NCBI GenBank assembly: GCA_900540375.1
Contig: UQFS01000013.1
Location: 21,062-85,061, forward strand
Direction of reading: 5' to 3'
DNA: 64,000 bases
Source: an uncultured Prevotella sp.
GTDB taxonomy: Bacteria; Bacteroidota; Bacteroidia; Bacteroidales; Bacteroidaceae
Shown: piece by piece, positions 53,701-59,941 of the stretch
Layout of the letters: each line of letters opens with the position of its first letter
Position numbering within the stretch: the first letter of the stretch is position 1
Program-made: the position numbers and the translations under genes
Notes under the pieces: model-generated
What the model was told of the DNA's origin: nothing
The model's input: the letters and a program-made list of their open reading frames with translations, nothing else
The model's database searches: none

Positions 53701-55209
53701 TTATTTGGTTATCTCCGCTATCCAATTGAAGAGTTCGTTGAGCGCATAATCACCGCTATGGGGACGGTTCCATGCCAAGAGAAAGTTGACATCCTTGCCG
53801 GTGTTCTCCAACTTCGTTGCAAGATTAAGAGCAACAGGAAAGGCTGTGTCGCGGTCGATGGAACCATGACGGATATACCAGTGCGGAGCAACGGTGATGC
53901 CCTCATGGCCTATCTGCTCCATCGGATTGAGCAGATATTCCTCCTCCTTGACTTTGGCAGAGACGGTAGTACCATTCTTCCCGGCTGAATAGTCGGTGAA
54001 GTTAGCCGGTGTGTTGTTGACATCGCCGAACTCATCATTCTCCCCACTGGCCTCATTGCCTGACACGCCAAGGGCATCGAAAGCAGGAGCCGTTTTCAGC
54101 GGAGTTTTGTTGGCCACATAGTTCAGATACTTTGTCATGTCGAGATCGGTGATATACTCTCCCACACGTTTCCCCATACCTCCGGGCATGCCGTCTCTCT
54201 TGAGGTTCTTGGCCATATCCCTTGGCAGTTTACCAAGATCAGGCATACCACCATTGACTGGTGCAAAGGTATCCGCGTCACTGTTGAAGGTGAAGCCTAT
54301 ACTGTCGGGAATCTCAGCACCCGCATCTTTGGCAATCTGTGCCGAGCGGATGAGTTCCTCCTTGATATAGCCGAGATAGTTGTTGGCTGTGAGCAATGTA
54401 CCGTCTTTCTTCTTCAGTCCGAGCGAATTGATATAGGCAGGGAATAGAGCGGCCAGTTCCTGCGACACCTGCCGATGGGCTGTGTCATTGGCTTTGCGCG
54501 AGTCGGTGTTGCCGTAAAGCCACTCATAGGCCATATCGGCATGACTGAGGTCAGTGATAGGACAATAGCAAATGCTGGCAAAGACATCGTCACGTTCATC
54601 GGCAGCACCCATCGCCTTGAGGTATTTCTCATAGGCGGGGTTATTGCCCACAGCTCCCATCAACGCCGACATAGCACCACCGGCTGAAGTGCCGTCAGTG
54701 ATAATCTTCTCTGCGTCGCCCGGCATCTGTTTGTCAAAGTGGCGCAGATAGCGAATGGCCGCCTTAAGGTCGAGGATGGCAGCCGGAGCCTTGCCATTGT
54801 AGATTTTCTTCTTGCCCTTAGTGACATAAGAAGTCCGGCCGCGCGAGCCCACGATGGCCACCACATAGCCACGCTGCAAGGCCATGCCCGTGATGTCGCC
54901 GGCCGACGGATTGCCTGCCGCCGACGGCATATAACCGCCCACGTTGGTCTTTAGGATGATGGGCGACTGCTGGGAAGCACCCTCCGGCACGAAGACATTC
55001 ATGTACTGATACGTGGTGTCCTCAACGTTGGTCACATAATAGAGTTTAGTAAAAGCAGTATAAGTATAGTTTACTCTGCCCTTCGGCATTTCTACAGACC
55101 CCGCCACGCCCTTTAAAGCATCAAACTGCAATCGTGCAGTTGGCTTCTTGGCAGCCGATACATTCAATGTCATCACTGCTGCCAGCGCTGAAACAAAAAA
55201 ATTCTTCAT
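53701..55209 (-). CDS. Secreted alpha/beta-hydrolase, subtype B tannase-like
   Basis: The 502-residue protein has a signal peptide (MKNFFVSALAAVMTLNVSAA). The catalytic triad of the alpha/beta-hydrolase fold is visible: Ser175 in DGTSAGG, an Asp in RHGSIDRDT (Asp452 or Asp454) and His484 in PHSGDYAL. The blocks TNVGGYMPSAAG and WYIRHGSIDRDTAF match my recollection of subtype B bacterial tannases, which cleave gallate esters of tannins. Feruloyl- or other aromatic-ester esterase activity is an alternative. It is first in a run of three, followed by two decayed redox genes. A -7 box about 110 bp upstream implies a leader of about 100 nt. Confidence 0.8.
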   Translation of the reverse strand: MKNFFVSALAAVMTLNVSAAKKPTARLQFDALKGVAGSVEMPKGRVNYTYTAFTKLYYVTNVEDTTYQYMNVFVPEGASQQSPIILKTNVGGYMPSAAGNPSAGDITGMALQRGYVVAIVGSRGRTSYVTKGKKKIYNGKAPAAILDLKAAIRYLRHFDKQMPGDAEKIITDGTSAGGAMSALMGAVGNNPAYEKYLKAMGAADERDDVFASICYCPITDLSHADMAYEWLYGNTDSRKANDTAHRQVSQELAALFPAYINSLGLKKKDGTLLTANNYLGYIKEELIRSAQIAKDAGAEIPDSIGFTFNSDADTFAPVNGGMPDLGKLPRDMAKNLKRDGMPGGMGKRVGEYITDLDMTKYLNYVANKTPLKTAPAFDALGVSGNEASGENDEFGDVNNTPANFTDYSAGKNGTTVSAKVKEEEYLLNPMEQIGHEGITVAPHWYIRHGSIDRDTAFPVALNLATKLENTGKDVNFLLAWNRPHSGDYALNELFNWIAEITK

Positions 55210-55317
55210 ATGTTACTTTTGTTATGAACCATAATAAGCTTCCCCGAAATTCATAACTGGATTTACATGCACACGGATACCGGCAACACACGTTACACTT
55301 TTATCAAGAAAGCGCCA

Positions 55318-55325
55318 CAAAAGTA
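55318..55325 (-). promoter_or_regulatory. -7 box of the tannase-like gene
   Basis: Minus-strand TACTTTTG fits TAnnTTTG. It lies 109 nt upstream of the start codon. Confidence 0.45.
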
Positions 55326-55601
55326 ACAATTGTTTTCTTAGCATACAAACTAACTAACTTTAATGATTTATAGCATATTAACTAATAGAGGGCGCACGTC
55401 GCAAACTATAGGGACGGTGAGCTGTTTTACCGCAAGACCTGTTTTAATGTCTCCGCTACAGGGCTTAATGGCGAATATGATAGTTCTTTACAAAACACCT
55501 TCCACTTTCACTCACAATCTAGAGAAAGCAGGATCACCGTTCTATCCCTAAACTCAGACAAAATTGACTTCTCTCTTCAATTTTTGCATTGCGAGGAGTA
55601 T

Positions 55602-55696
55602 AGAAAGGTACTTTGATGCTGTCATCACGCTTGAATGACAGTGTCAAAGTACTTAGATGACCAGGTCAAAGTACCTTTCTGACAAGGTCAGAAAGC
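55602..55696. repeat. 22-bp-period repeats with GTCAAA core and a 15-bp inverted repeat
   Basis: GTCAAAGTAC occurs at 55643-55652 and 55665-55674, and GTCAGAAAGC follows at 55687-55696, an exact 22-bp period. AGAAAGGTACTTTGA (55602-55616) is a perfect inverted repeat of 55666-55680. It lies in a spacer of about 900 bp (55210-56117) with no gene I can support. Confidence 0.85.
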
Positions 55697-55706
55697 CTTT
55701 CTGACT

Positions 55707-55726
55707 AAAAATTCTCTAGAGAATTT
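55707..55726. repeat. Perfect 20-bp palindrome
   Basis: AAAATTCTCT followed directly by its reverse complement AGAGAATTTT. It follows the 22-bp repeats and lies in non-coding DNA. Confidence 0.9.
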
Positions 55727-55810
55727 TGTAAGAGGAAGCCTATTTGATACGCGCAGAAAGTGCATATATTTATAACATTCTAATTATCAGACATTTATAA
55801 AAACACATAA

Positions 55811-55824
55811 ATTTTCGCGAAAAT
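55811..55824. repeat. Perfect 14-bp palindrome
   Basis: ATTTTCG followed by CGAAAAT, in the same non-coding spacer; size and symmetry fit a dimeric operator. Confidence 0.8.
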
Positions 55825-55998
55825 CAGAGAAAAGTAGGTCTTCGTGGAAAAGAATCGATTCTCAGAGGCCGTTTTTTGTCAGAAAAGCGAACAATGTATA
55901 AGAAAGAGACAACACTATAATAGAAGACACAGAATGTATGACATCTTCGAGGCACATTTCAGCCGCTACTGCTACATGCGAATGACCATACAAAAAAA

Positions 55999-56040
55999 GC
56001 GCCGGAGAATGCAAATACTCAGCATTCTCCGGCGCTTTTC
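55999..56040. terminator. Bidirectional terminator at the left side of the phage-like region
   Basis: A perfect 14-bp stem GCGCCGGAGAATGC (55999-56012) / GCATTCTCCGGCGC (56022-56035), with A7 on the left and TTTTC on the right, can stop transcription from both sides. It probably ends the minus-strand XRE gene at 56118. Confidence 0.85.
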
Positions 56041-56117
56041 ATTGAACATCGGAATCATTACCCGAAGTTGTCGTACATAATTCCGTATATCCGCTTAACC
56101 TATTGGTATTCAAATAC

Positions 56118-56423
56118 TTACGTCTTTTGTTTCTTTTGGGGGACAGATAAGAGCTTGATTATACGCTCCTGCTCATCACATCGAGCCTGTAGAGCCTCCG
56201 CCCGTGCCTTCCAGTAGTGCAGCTCTTCATGCTTGCTGTCCCCTATGAAAGTCAGTATATCGACGTGCAGCTCATGGGCAATCTTCTCCAGTGTGCTCAA
56301 GGTCATATCCCCTATCCGTATGCTCCTGTGTAGGTTGCTTTCCGATATTTCGCAGTCGTGCGCCAGCTGCTTAATGCCGCCCGGCCTATCCCTGCATAGT
56401 GTCTTAATCAATTCCAAGTTCAT
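56118..56423 (-). CDS. XRE-like helix-turn-helix protein with coiled-coil tail
   Basis: This 101-residue protein counts from MNLELIKTLCRDR; a GTG three codons upstream is possible. Residues about 1-55 form a compact helix-turn-helix domain (GGIKQLAHDCEISESNLHRSI and LSTLEKIAHELHVDILTFI), as in Cro/C1-type regulators. The C-terminal 40 residues are a heptad-like helix (HYWKARAEALQARCDEQERI), probably for dimerisation. It has no partner gene close by and may mark the left edge of the phage-like region, or be an adjacent chromosomal regulator. Confidence 0.75.
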   Translation of the reverse strand: MNLELIKTLCRDRPGGIKQLAHDCEISESNLHRSIRIGDMTLSTLEKIAHELHVDILTFIGDSKHEELHYWKARAEALQARCDEQERIIKLLSVPQKKQKT

Positions 56424-56546
56424 ACTGCTCACAAATTTTGCCCGATTTGGCGCTTAATTTTGATTGTGTCGCGTTTTCTCCGCTCGGATGGATAATTACT
56501 CGTCCGTGGGAAAGAAAAGCCGGTATAACGCTTAAATTTTGGTTCT

Positions 56547-57233
56547 CTACTTCTTATCCATCGTATGATTATAGAAGTCGTTATCCGAAGGCTTAATCAT
56601 TTCAAGATTGTAACCTTCATCTTTCTTTGTCGCTCTAAACGTCGTGTCATTCCTGCTGAACAAAAGTACACCGTCTTTATTCACGCTTGACTGAGCACTG
56701 AAAGACTTCTTAACCGTGATACTCTTTGTTGAAATCGTATCCCTATCCGTGAGATAGTTCATCTTGTAACGGAAGTTATCAAGTTGCAGAAGCCTTTCGT
56801 TATTGCTAACAAGAAAAATTCCATCAGGCTTCACGACACTTGTTTGCCAACCGTTATTGTACGTCCCTGCCTTGAAAACAAGATAGTATTCTTTTCTGAT
56901 AGCAATTTCATTATCGACAGGTCCAGTTGTGGTGCTGTTCATATCGAGTTTGGCCATATTGCCTTTTATAGTCAATACATCGTTGCCCTTTGTCGATGAC
57001 GGTTCGGATGTATCAATTTCGTGATAGATTGAGTCCCTGTTGACAATTACAGTGTCAGGCTTGAAAAAGTTGGTTACTTCCTCAGGCAAAACAAACCATT
57101 GCTCTTGGGTGATACTTCCCGGTGTGATGCTCATCCACTCACCTACATATCTTTCCGTGACTTCATCATCAGAGTCATGGCATGATGCACACAATAATGC
57201 TAAAATCACAAGCGTAAAAATCTTACTCTTCAT
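56547..57233 (-). CDS. Lipoprotein co-transcribed with the phage repressor
   Basis: The 228-residue protein (from MKSKIFTLV; an ATG three codons upstream is possible) has a lipoprotein signal ending in LLCASC. The mature sequence is polar, begins with an acidic spacer (HDSDDEVTERYVGEW) and is rich in beta strands, with Trp/Asn/Lys and many Asp/Thr. I recognise no family; the pattern GEWMSI near the start resembles lipocalin-like small lipoproteins only loosely. It overlaps the upstream membrane-protein gene by 11 bp and would be expressed with the repressor in a lysogen, a position often used for superinfection-exclusion or host-modifying proteins. Confidence 0.7.
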   Translation of the reverse strand: MKSKIFTLVILALLCASCHDSDDEVTERYVGEWMSITPGSITQEQWFVLPEEVTNFFKPDTVIVNRDSIYHEIDTSEPSSTKGNDVLTIKGNMAKLDMNSTTTGPVDNEIAIRKEYYLVFKAGTYNNGWQTSVVKPDGIFLVSNNERLLQLDNFRYKMNYLTDRDTISTKSITVKKSFSAQSSVNKDGVLLFSRNDTTFRATKKDEGYNLEMIKPSDNDFYNHTMDKK

Positions 57234-57462
57234 AATGCTCATCCGTTTGTTGCTCCTCGGTCGAAGTATTATTGTTCAACTTATTGACTTCCTTGGTAAA
57301 TTTTACCCAATTCTTAGGCATACTAACAGTGTTCGTCCATTTGTCAATCAAATATGGACTATCGCCAACGGCCTGATACCTGCCGTTTAGTGCAAAATGA
57401 TAAAGTATCACCAAAAATATGATGGCAAGTATTGTCCGGACTATAAACTGAGCTATCTTCAT
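57223..57462 (-). CDS. Small membrane protein in the repressor operon
   Basis: A 79-residue protein with one N-terminal membrane helix (residues about 5-25, IVRTILAIIFLVILYHFAL) and a polar, Asn/Glu-rich remainder. It overlaps both neighbours by a few bases: the repressor stop and the lipoprotein start. No family recognised. The tight overlaps make it likely that repressor, membrane protein and lipoprotein are translated as a unit. Confidence 0.7.
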   Translation of the reverse strand: MKIAQFIVRTILAIIFLVILYHFALNGRYQAVGDSPYLIDKWTNTVSMPKNWVKFTKEVNKLNNNTSTEEQQTDEHYEE

Positions 57463-57830
57463 TTCTCCAGCTGATTATAGTAAGTAAACATTTCCTTTGC
57501 TGCCTCAAAGAACTTCAAACTCACATCAAGAGCTCTTTCATTGGTAGTAGGAAGTTTGAGGTTCTTTAGTCTTTCGACTTCAAGCCTCAACTCCGTTACT
57601 TCTTTCTTTAGTGATGCGACTTCCTCACTGTCTGTTGTCTCATCAGTCAAGAAAAACGTGACTGGAACATGGAATATCTCTGCCAGATTTCTCAGTACCG
57701 AAGTATTGAGGTCAGTTTTCTCCAACATGTCATAAACGGCTTGTTTGGACTTACCAAGCCGCCTTGCGAGTGTAGGAGCGTCAAGTTTTTCTTTACTCAT
57801 TAACTCCTTGATTTTTAGACCAATATCCAT
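57459..57830 (-). CDS. XRE-family repressor, phage CI-like
   Basis: The 123-residue protein (from MDIGLKIKEL; the longer frame to 57860 runs into the operator region) has an N-terminal helix-turn-helix, APTLARRLGKSKQAVYDML. It is followed by LAEIFHVPVTFFL, the typical end of XRE domains. A coiled-coil stretch (EEVASLKKEVTELRLEVERL) and a short C-terminal helix follow. There is no LexA-like self-cleavage domain, so induction would not be through RecA-driven autocleavage. It faces a divergent rightward promoter across an operator-like 60-bp region, the arrangement of a phage lysogeny switch. Confidence 0.82.
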   Translation of the reverse strand: MDIGLKIKELMSKEKLDAPTLARRLGKSKQAVYDMLEKTDLNTSVLRNLAEIFHVPVTFFLTDETTDSEEVASLKKEVTELRLEVERLKNLKLPTTNERALDVSLKFFEAAKEMFTYYNQLEK

Positions 57831-57867
57831 AATAGTCAATTTTTTATTGAAAATAATCAAGAAAATA

Positions 57868-57899
57868 TTTGCAAGTTAGTCAAGTTTTTCTTAACTTTG
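57868..57899 (+). promoter_or_regulatory. Rightward early promoter with operator-like inverted repeats
   Basis: TTTG (57868-57871), a 20-nt spacer and TAACTTTG (57892-57899) give a full promoter. AAGTTA (57873-57878) and TAACTT (57892-57897) are inverted repeats that include the -7 box, a fitting site for the neighbouring repressor. The leader to the first gene is about 35 nt. Confidence 0.7.
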
Positions 57900-57939
57900 C
57901 ACCACTAAGTTACTAATAAAGTTATAAAATAACAAGAAA

Positions 57940-58131
57940 ATGGAAGAAAAAAAGAAATCCGTACGCAGTCAAATCCATGATTTGAAGGTAGGTGACAAGG
58001 CTACTTTTGATGCAAGTCGCACTTCTTATATTCGTGCATCATGCACCAGTTTCGGCTTCGAGTGGGGGCGTAAATACTCCACGTCCACAGACCGCAAAGC
58101 AAGAACAATAACTGTAACAAGGGTAAAGTAA
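57940..58131 (+). CDS. Small basic early protein
   Basis: A 63-residue protein with a Lys/Arg-rich composition. The first half is helical and charged (MEEKKKSVRSQIHDLKVGDK), the second half has short strands and basic residues (FGFEWGRKYSTSTDRKARTITVTRVK). The basic beta-type C-terminus would suit nucleic-acid binding, but I know no family. It is first after the early promoter, the usual place for a Cro-like or anti-host protein. The next gene starts 1 bp after its stop. Confidence 0.65.
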   Translation: MEEKKKSVRSQIHDLKVGDKATFDASRTSYIRASCTSFGFEWGRKYSTSTDRKARTITVTRVK

Positions 58132-58347
58132 ATGAAAATCGAAAGAAAAAACGACGAATACGCCGTCACAGGCTTAGACCTTGACGACTTGAAGGCATTG
58201 GAATACGCATTAAACATTGCCTCCAACAAGATTGACGGTATGGAGGTACAGCTACAAGGCTTTGTTCCTCTAATAGCCCAAGACGCAAGAAAACTTTCAA
58301 GCGAGATTTCCAATCAGCTTGACGACTTCCTCGCTAAAAAGAAGTAA
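58132..58347 (+). CDS. Small helical phage protein, unknown function
   Basis: A 71-residue, mostly helical, charged protein (DLDDLKALEYALNIASNKIDG near residue 18-38). It starts directly at the stop codon of the previous gene and ends 2 bp before the next start. No motif recognised. Confidence 0.65.
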   Translation: MKIERKNDEYAVTGLDLDDLKALEYALNIASNKIDGMEVQLQGFVPLIAQDARKLSSEISNQLDDFLAKKK

Positions 58348-58349
58348 CG

Positions 58350-58493
58350 ATGCACAAAGTAAACCCATATTGCGCACAGTGCCACATCGCACGCAACAGC
58401 ATCAACGGACGCTACTGCCCTACCTTGAAGCGGTACGTACAGTACGACCCTATGCCAATGTGCGACAACGACCAACCACCAATTAATGACTGA
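58350..58493 (+). CDS. Cys-rich mini-protein A (zinc-ribbon-like)
   Basis: A 47-residue protein with four Cys at positions 8, 11, 23 and 38 (CAQC ... YC ... MC) and the block KRYV at 27-30. The spacing fits a single zinc-binding site. A second gene at 58916-59113 encodes a protein with Cys9, Cys12, Cys23 and Cys38 and KRYV at exactly 27-30, so the two are related. It is too short to be picked up by many gene callers. It starts 2 bp after the previous stop, supporting reality. Confidence 0.65.
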   Translation: MHKVNPYCAQCHIARNSINGRYCPTLKRYVQYDPMPMCDNDQPPIND

Positions 58494-58497
58494 GGCT

Positions 58498-58710
58498 ATG
58501 AGCAACGTATTCGACATCAACCCACAAGACCTGAAGGACGCTTTCAAGCAACTCCGCTGTAGCGGCGTCTGGGAAGTCAGGGTAAGCGACTGCAAGCTTG
58601 AGAACATGCAGCTGCTCGACAAAGGCAGGATTGTCTACCGGCTGTCACGCAACGGCGAGACCCTTCTGCAAAGCAATTACAGCAAATTCAAGAATTTAAT
58701 CAACCAATAG
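58498..58710 (+). CDS. Small phage protein, unknown function
   Basis: A 70-residue protein counted from MSNVFDINPQ (an ATG four codons earlier overlaps mini-protein A). It starts with a helix (PQDLKDAFKQLRCSGVWEV) and continues with two or three short strands (KGRIVYRLSRNGETLLQSN), a compact alpha-beta pattern. No family recognised. It is packed between mini-protein A and the next gene. Confidence 0.65.
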   Translation: MSNVFDINPQDLKDAFKQLRCSGVWEVRVSDCKLENMQLLDKGRIVYRLSRNGETLLQSNYSKFKNLINQ

Positions 58711-58712
58711 CT

Positions 58713-58919
58713 ATGAAAGAAATCCTCAACTGCTACGCCAACTGGCGCATAGACGTAATAATGCTGCTTGCCATAGTGGCAATTATCCTTACATCAGGTG
58801 AGTCCGAAACATTCCTCACTAAGCTCATCGGCTTTGCCATTGCCATTTCCGACATCATTCTTGCAAAATACTGGCGTGGCAAAGGTCGCCTTTCAGAACT
58901 CGACAGCATCGCAGAATGA
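58713..58919 (+). CDS. Small phage membrane protein
   Basis: A 68-residue protein with two predicted membrane helices (residues about 12-28, IDVIMLLAIVAIILTSG, and 35-52, TKLIGFAIAISDIILAKYW). The C-terminus is charged. Its stop overlaps the start of mini-protein B by 4 bp. No family recognised. Confidence 0.65.
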   Translation: MKEILNCYANWRIDVIMLLAIVAIILTSGESETFLTKLIGFAIAISDIILAKYWRGKGRLSELDSIAE

Positions 58920-59113
58920 TTGAATATACTTGCGGAGAATGCGTACACTGTGACCAACTCACCAATGGTTTAAACCGTTGGTGCGATGTACGCAAACGTT
59001 ACGTGGAGGCTCTTGGTCATATCCGTTGCGCTGCATGGCAGTCAATATGGGCTAAAGACTTGTTCGGACGTACTACATACTCCAAAATGAAAGATTTAAA
59101 ACTTGCAAAGTAA
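58916..59113 (+). CDS. Cys-rich mini-protein B (zinc-ribbon-like), paralogue of A
   Basis: A 65-residue protein with Cys6, Cys9, Cys12, Cys23 and Cys38. Cys9, Cys12, Cys23, the block KRYV at 27-30 and Cys38 line up with mini-protein A (one residue shorter between the second and third Cys). An extra 27 residues at the C-terminus (AAWQSIWAKDLFGRTTY onward) are aromatic and basic. It is coupled to the preceding membrane-protein gene by a 4-bp overlap. Confidence 0.7.
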   Translation: MIEYTCGECVHCDQLTNGLNRWCDVRKRYVEALGHIRCAAWQSIWAKDLFGRTTYSKMKDLKLAK

Positions 59114-59114
59114 T

Positions 59115-59387
59115 ATGGACGAGAACACCATAAACACCATTGCCAGAAAGGTTGCAGCACTTATACGGCATGACATGCCTCCCATCTATGACAAGCCACT
59201 CTACACCACAGCGGAGGCTGCCGCCTTCCTCGGTGTCAAGCGCAGCTACATCTACGAGCTCATACGGGCAAACAAAATCCCGTACTATCGCTCCAAAGGT
59301 GGAAAGATGATTTATATCCAGCGCACCGACTTGCTCAAATGGGCGCAGACATACTTCGTCTCACCTGCCTACACGAAATCAATCTAA
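59115..59387 (+). CDS. Excisionase-type helix-turn-helix protein
   Basis: A 90-residue protein from MDENTINTI with a MerR-like winged helix typical of phage and conjugative-element excisionases: LYTTAEAAAFLGVKRSYIYELIRANKIPYYR, then KMIYIQRTDLLKWAQ. Such proteins bind element ends or promoters. No integrase is nearby to show it is the directionality factor. A strong terminator follows. Confidence 0.85.
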   Translation: MDENTINTIARKVAALIRHDMPPIYDKPLYTTAEAAAFLGVKRSYIYELIRANKIPYYRSKGGKMIYIQRTDLLKWAQTYFVSPAYTKSI

Positions 59388-59401
59388 TGCTCATGGTTGA
59401 T

Positions 59402-59473
59402 GGGGGAGCTGCCCTTAAAGTAGCTACAAACTTTGCCGTAATTTAGTAAACATCGGGCGGCTCCCCCTCTTTT
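59402..59473 (+). terminator. Terminator after the early mini-gene block
   Basis: GGGGGAG and GCCC at 59402-59414 pair with GGGC and CTCCCCC at 59455-59467, followed by a T run. It separates the small-gene block from the recombination genes. Confidence 0.8.
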
Positions 59474-59512
59474 TCATCTGCACATACATAAACTTCATAA
59501 AATATAAACATT

Positions 59513-59941
59513 ATGCCAATTACATTCCATCATCTCAAAACCTATCAGGGCACAAAGACTGTCAAGGCCACCCCGATGTCCCGTCTCAACGCGGAGAAAG
59601 AACTTGACCGCATTATCAATCCGGCCCGCAACGACGAGGACGGCTATCTCGTAGAGTACAAAGACGGATACCGTTCATGGTCTCCTAAATCGGCTTTCGA
59701 AGAAGCCTACCGTCCTGCATCTACGTTCATCGACCGTATGCACATCGAATGCGACGAACTTTCCAAGCGGCGTGACAGCCTCCATGACTTCTTCAACACG
59801 CCAAAGTTCAAGGAGCTGGACAACTTCGACCAGTACCTCCTGCTGCATCAGTACACGGCCATGGGCGATTACCTCTCTGTTCTGAAGATACGCATTGAGC
59901 GTGCTGAAAACAACAATCCCGATAAAGCGAACACGTTATGA
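59513..59941 (+). CDS. Phage protein with crAss001_48-like helical half
   Basis: A 142-residue protein. The N-terminal half (ITFHHLKTYQGTKTVKATPM, then GYLVEYKDGYRSWSPKSAF) has a short beta-type pattern seen in phage proteins of Bacteroidetes. The C-terminal half is helical: STFIDRMHIECDELSKRRDSL followed by PKFKELDNFDQYLLLHQYTAM, similar in pattern to the crAss001_48-type phage proteins of unknown role. The match is by pattern and moderate. Its stop overlaps the ATPase start by 4 bp. Confidence 0.65.
   Translation: MPITFHHLKTYQGTKTVKATPMSRLNAEKELDRIINPARNDEDGYLVEYKDGYRSWSPKSAFEEAYRPASTFIDRMHIECDELSKRRDSLHDFFNTPKFKELDNFDQYLLLHQYTAMGDYLSVLKIRIERAENNNPDKANTL

Noticed and set aside
55363..55551. 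62-codon plus-strand open frame in the spacer after the tannase-like gene
   Set aside because: No promoter-to-start fit, unnatural composition and no family-like pattern.
55602..55696. CRISPR array
   Set aside because: The period is 22 bp with related rather than unique intervals, and no cas genes are present.
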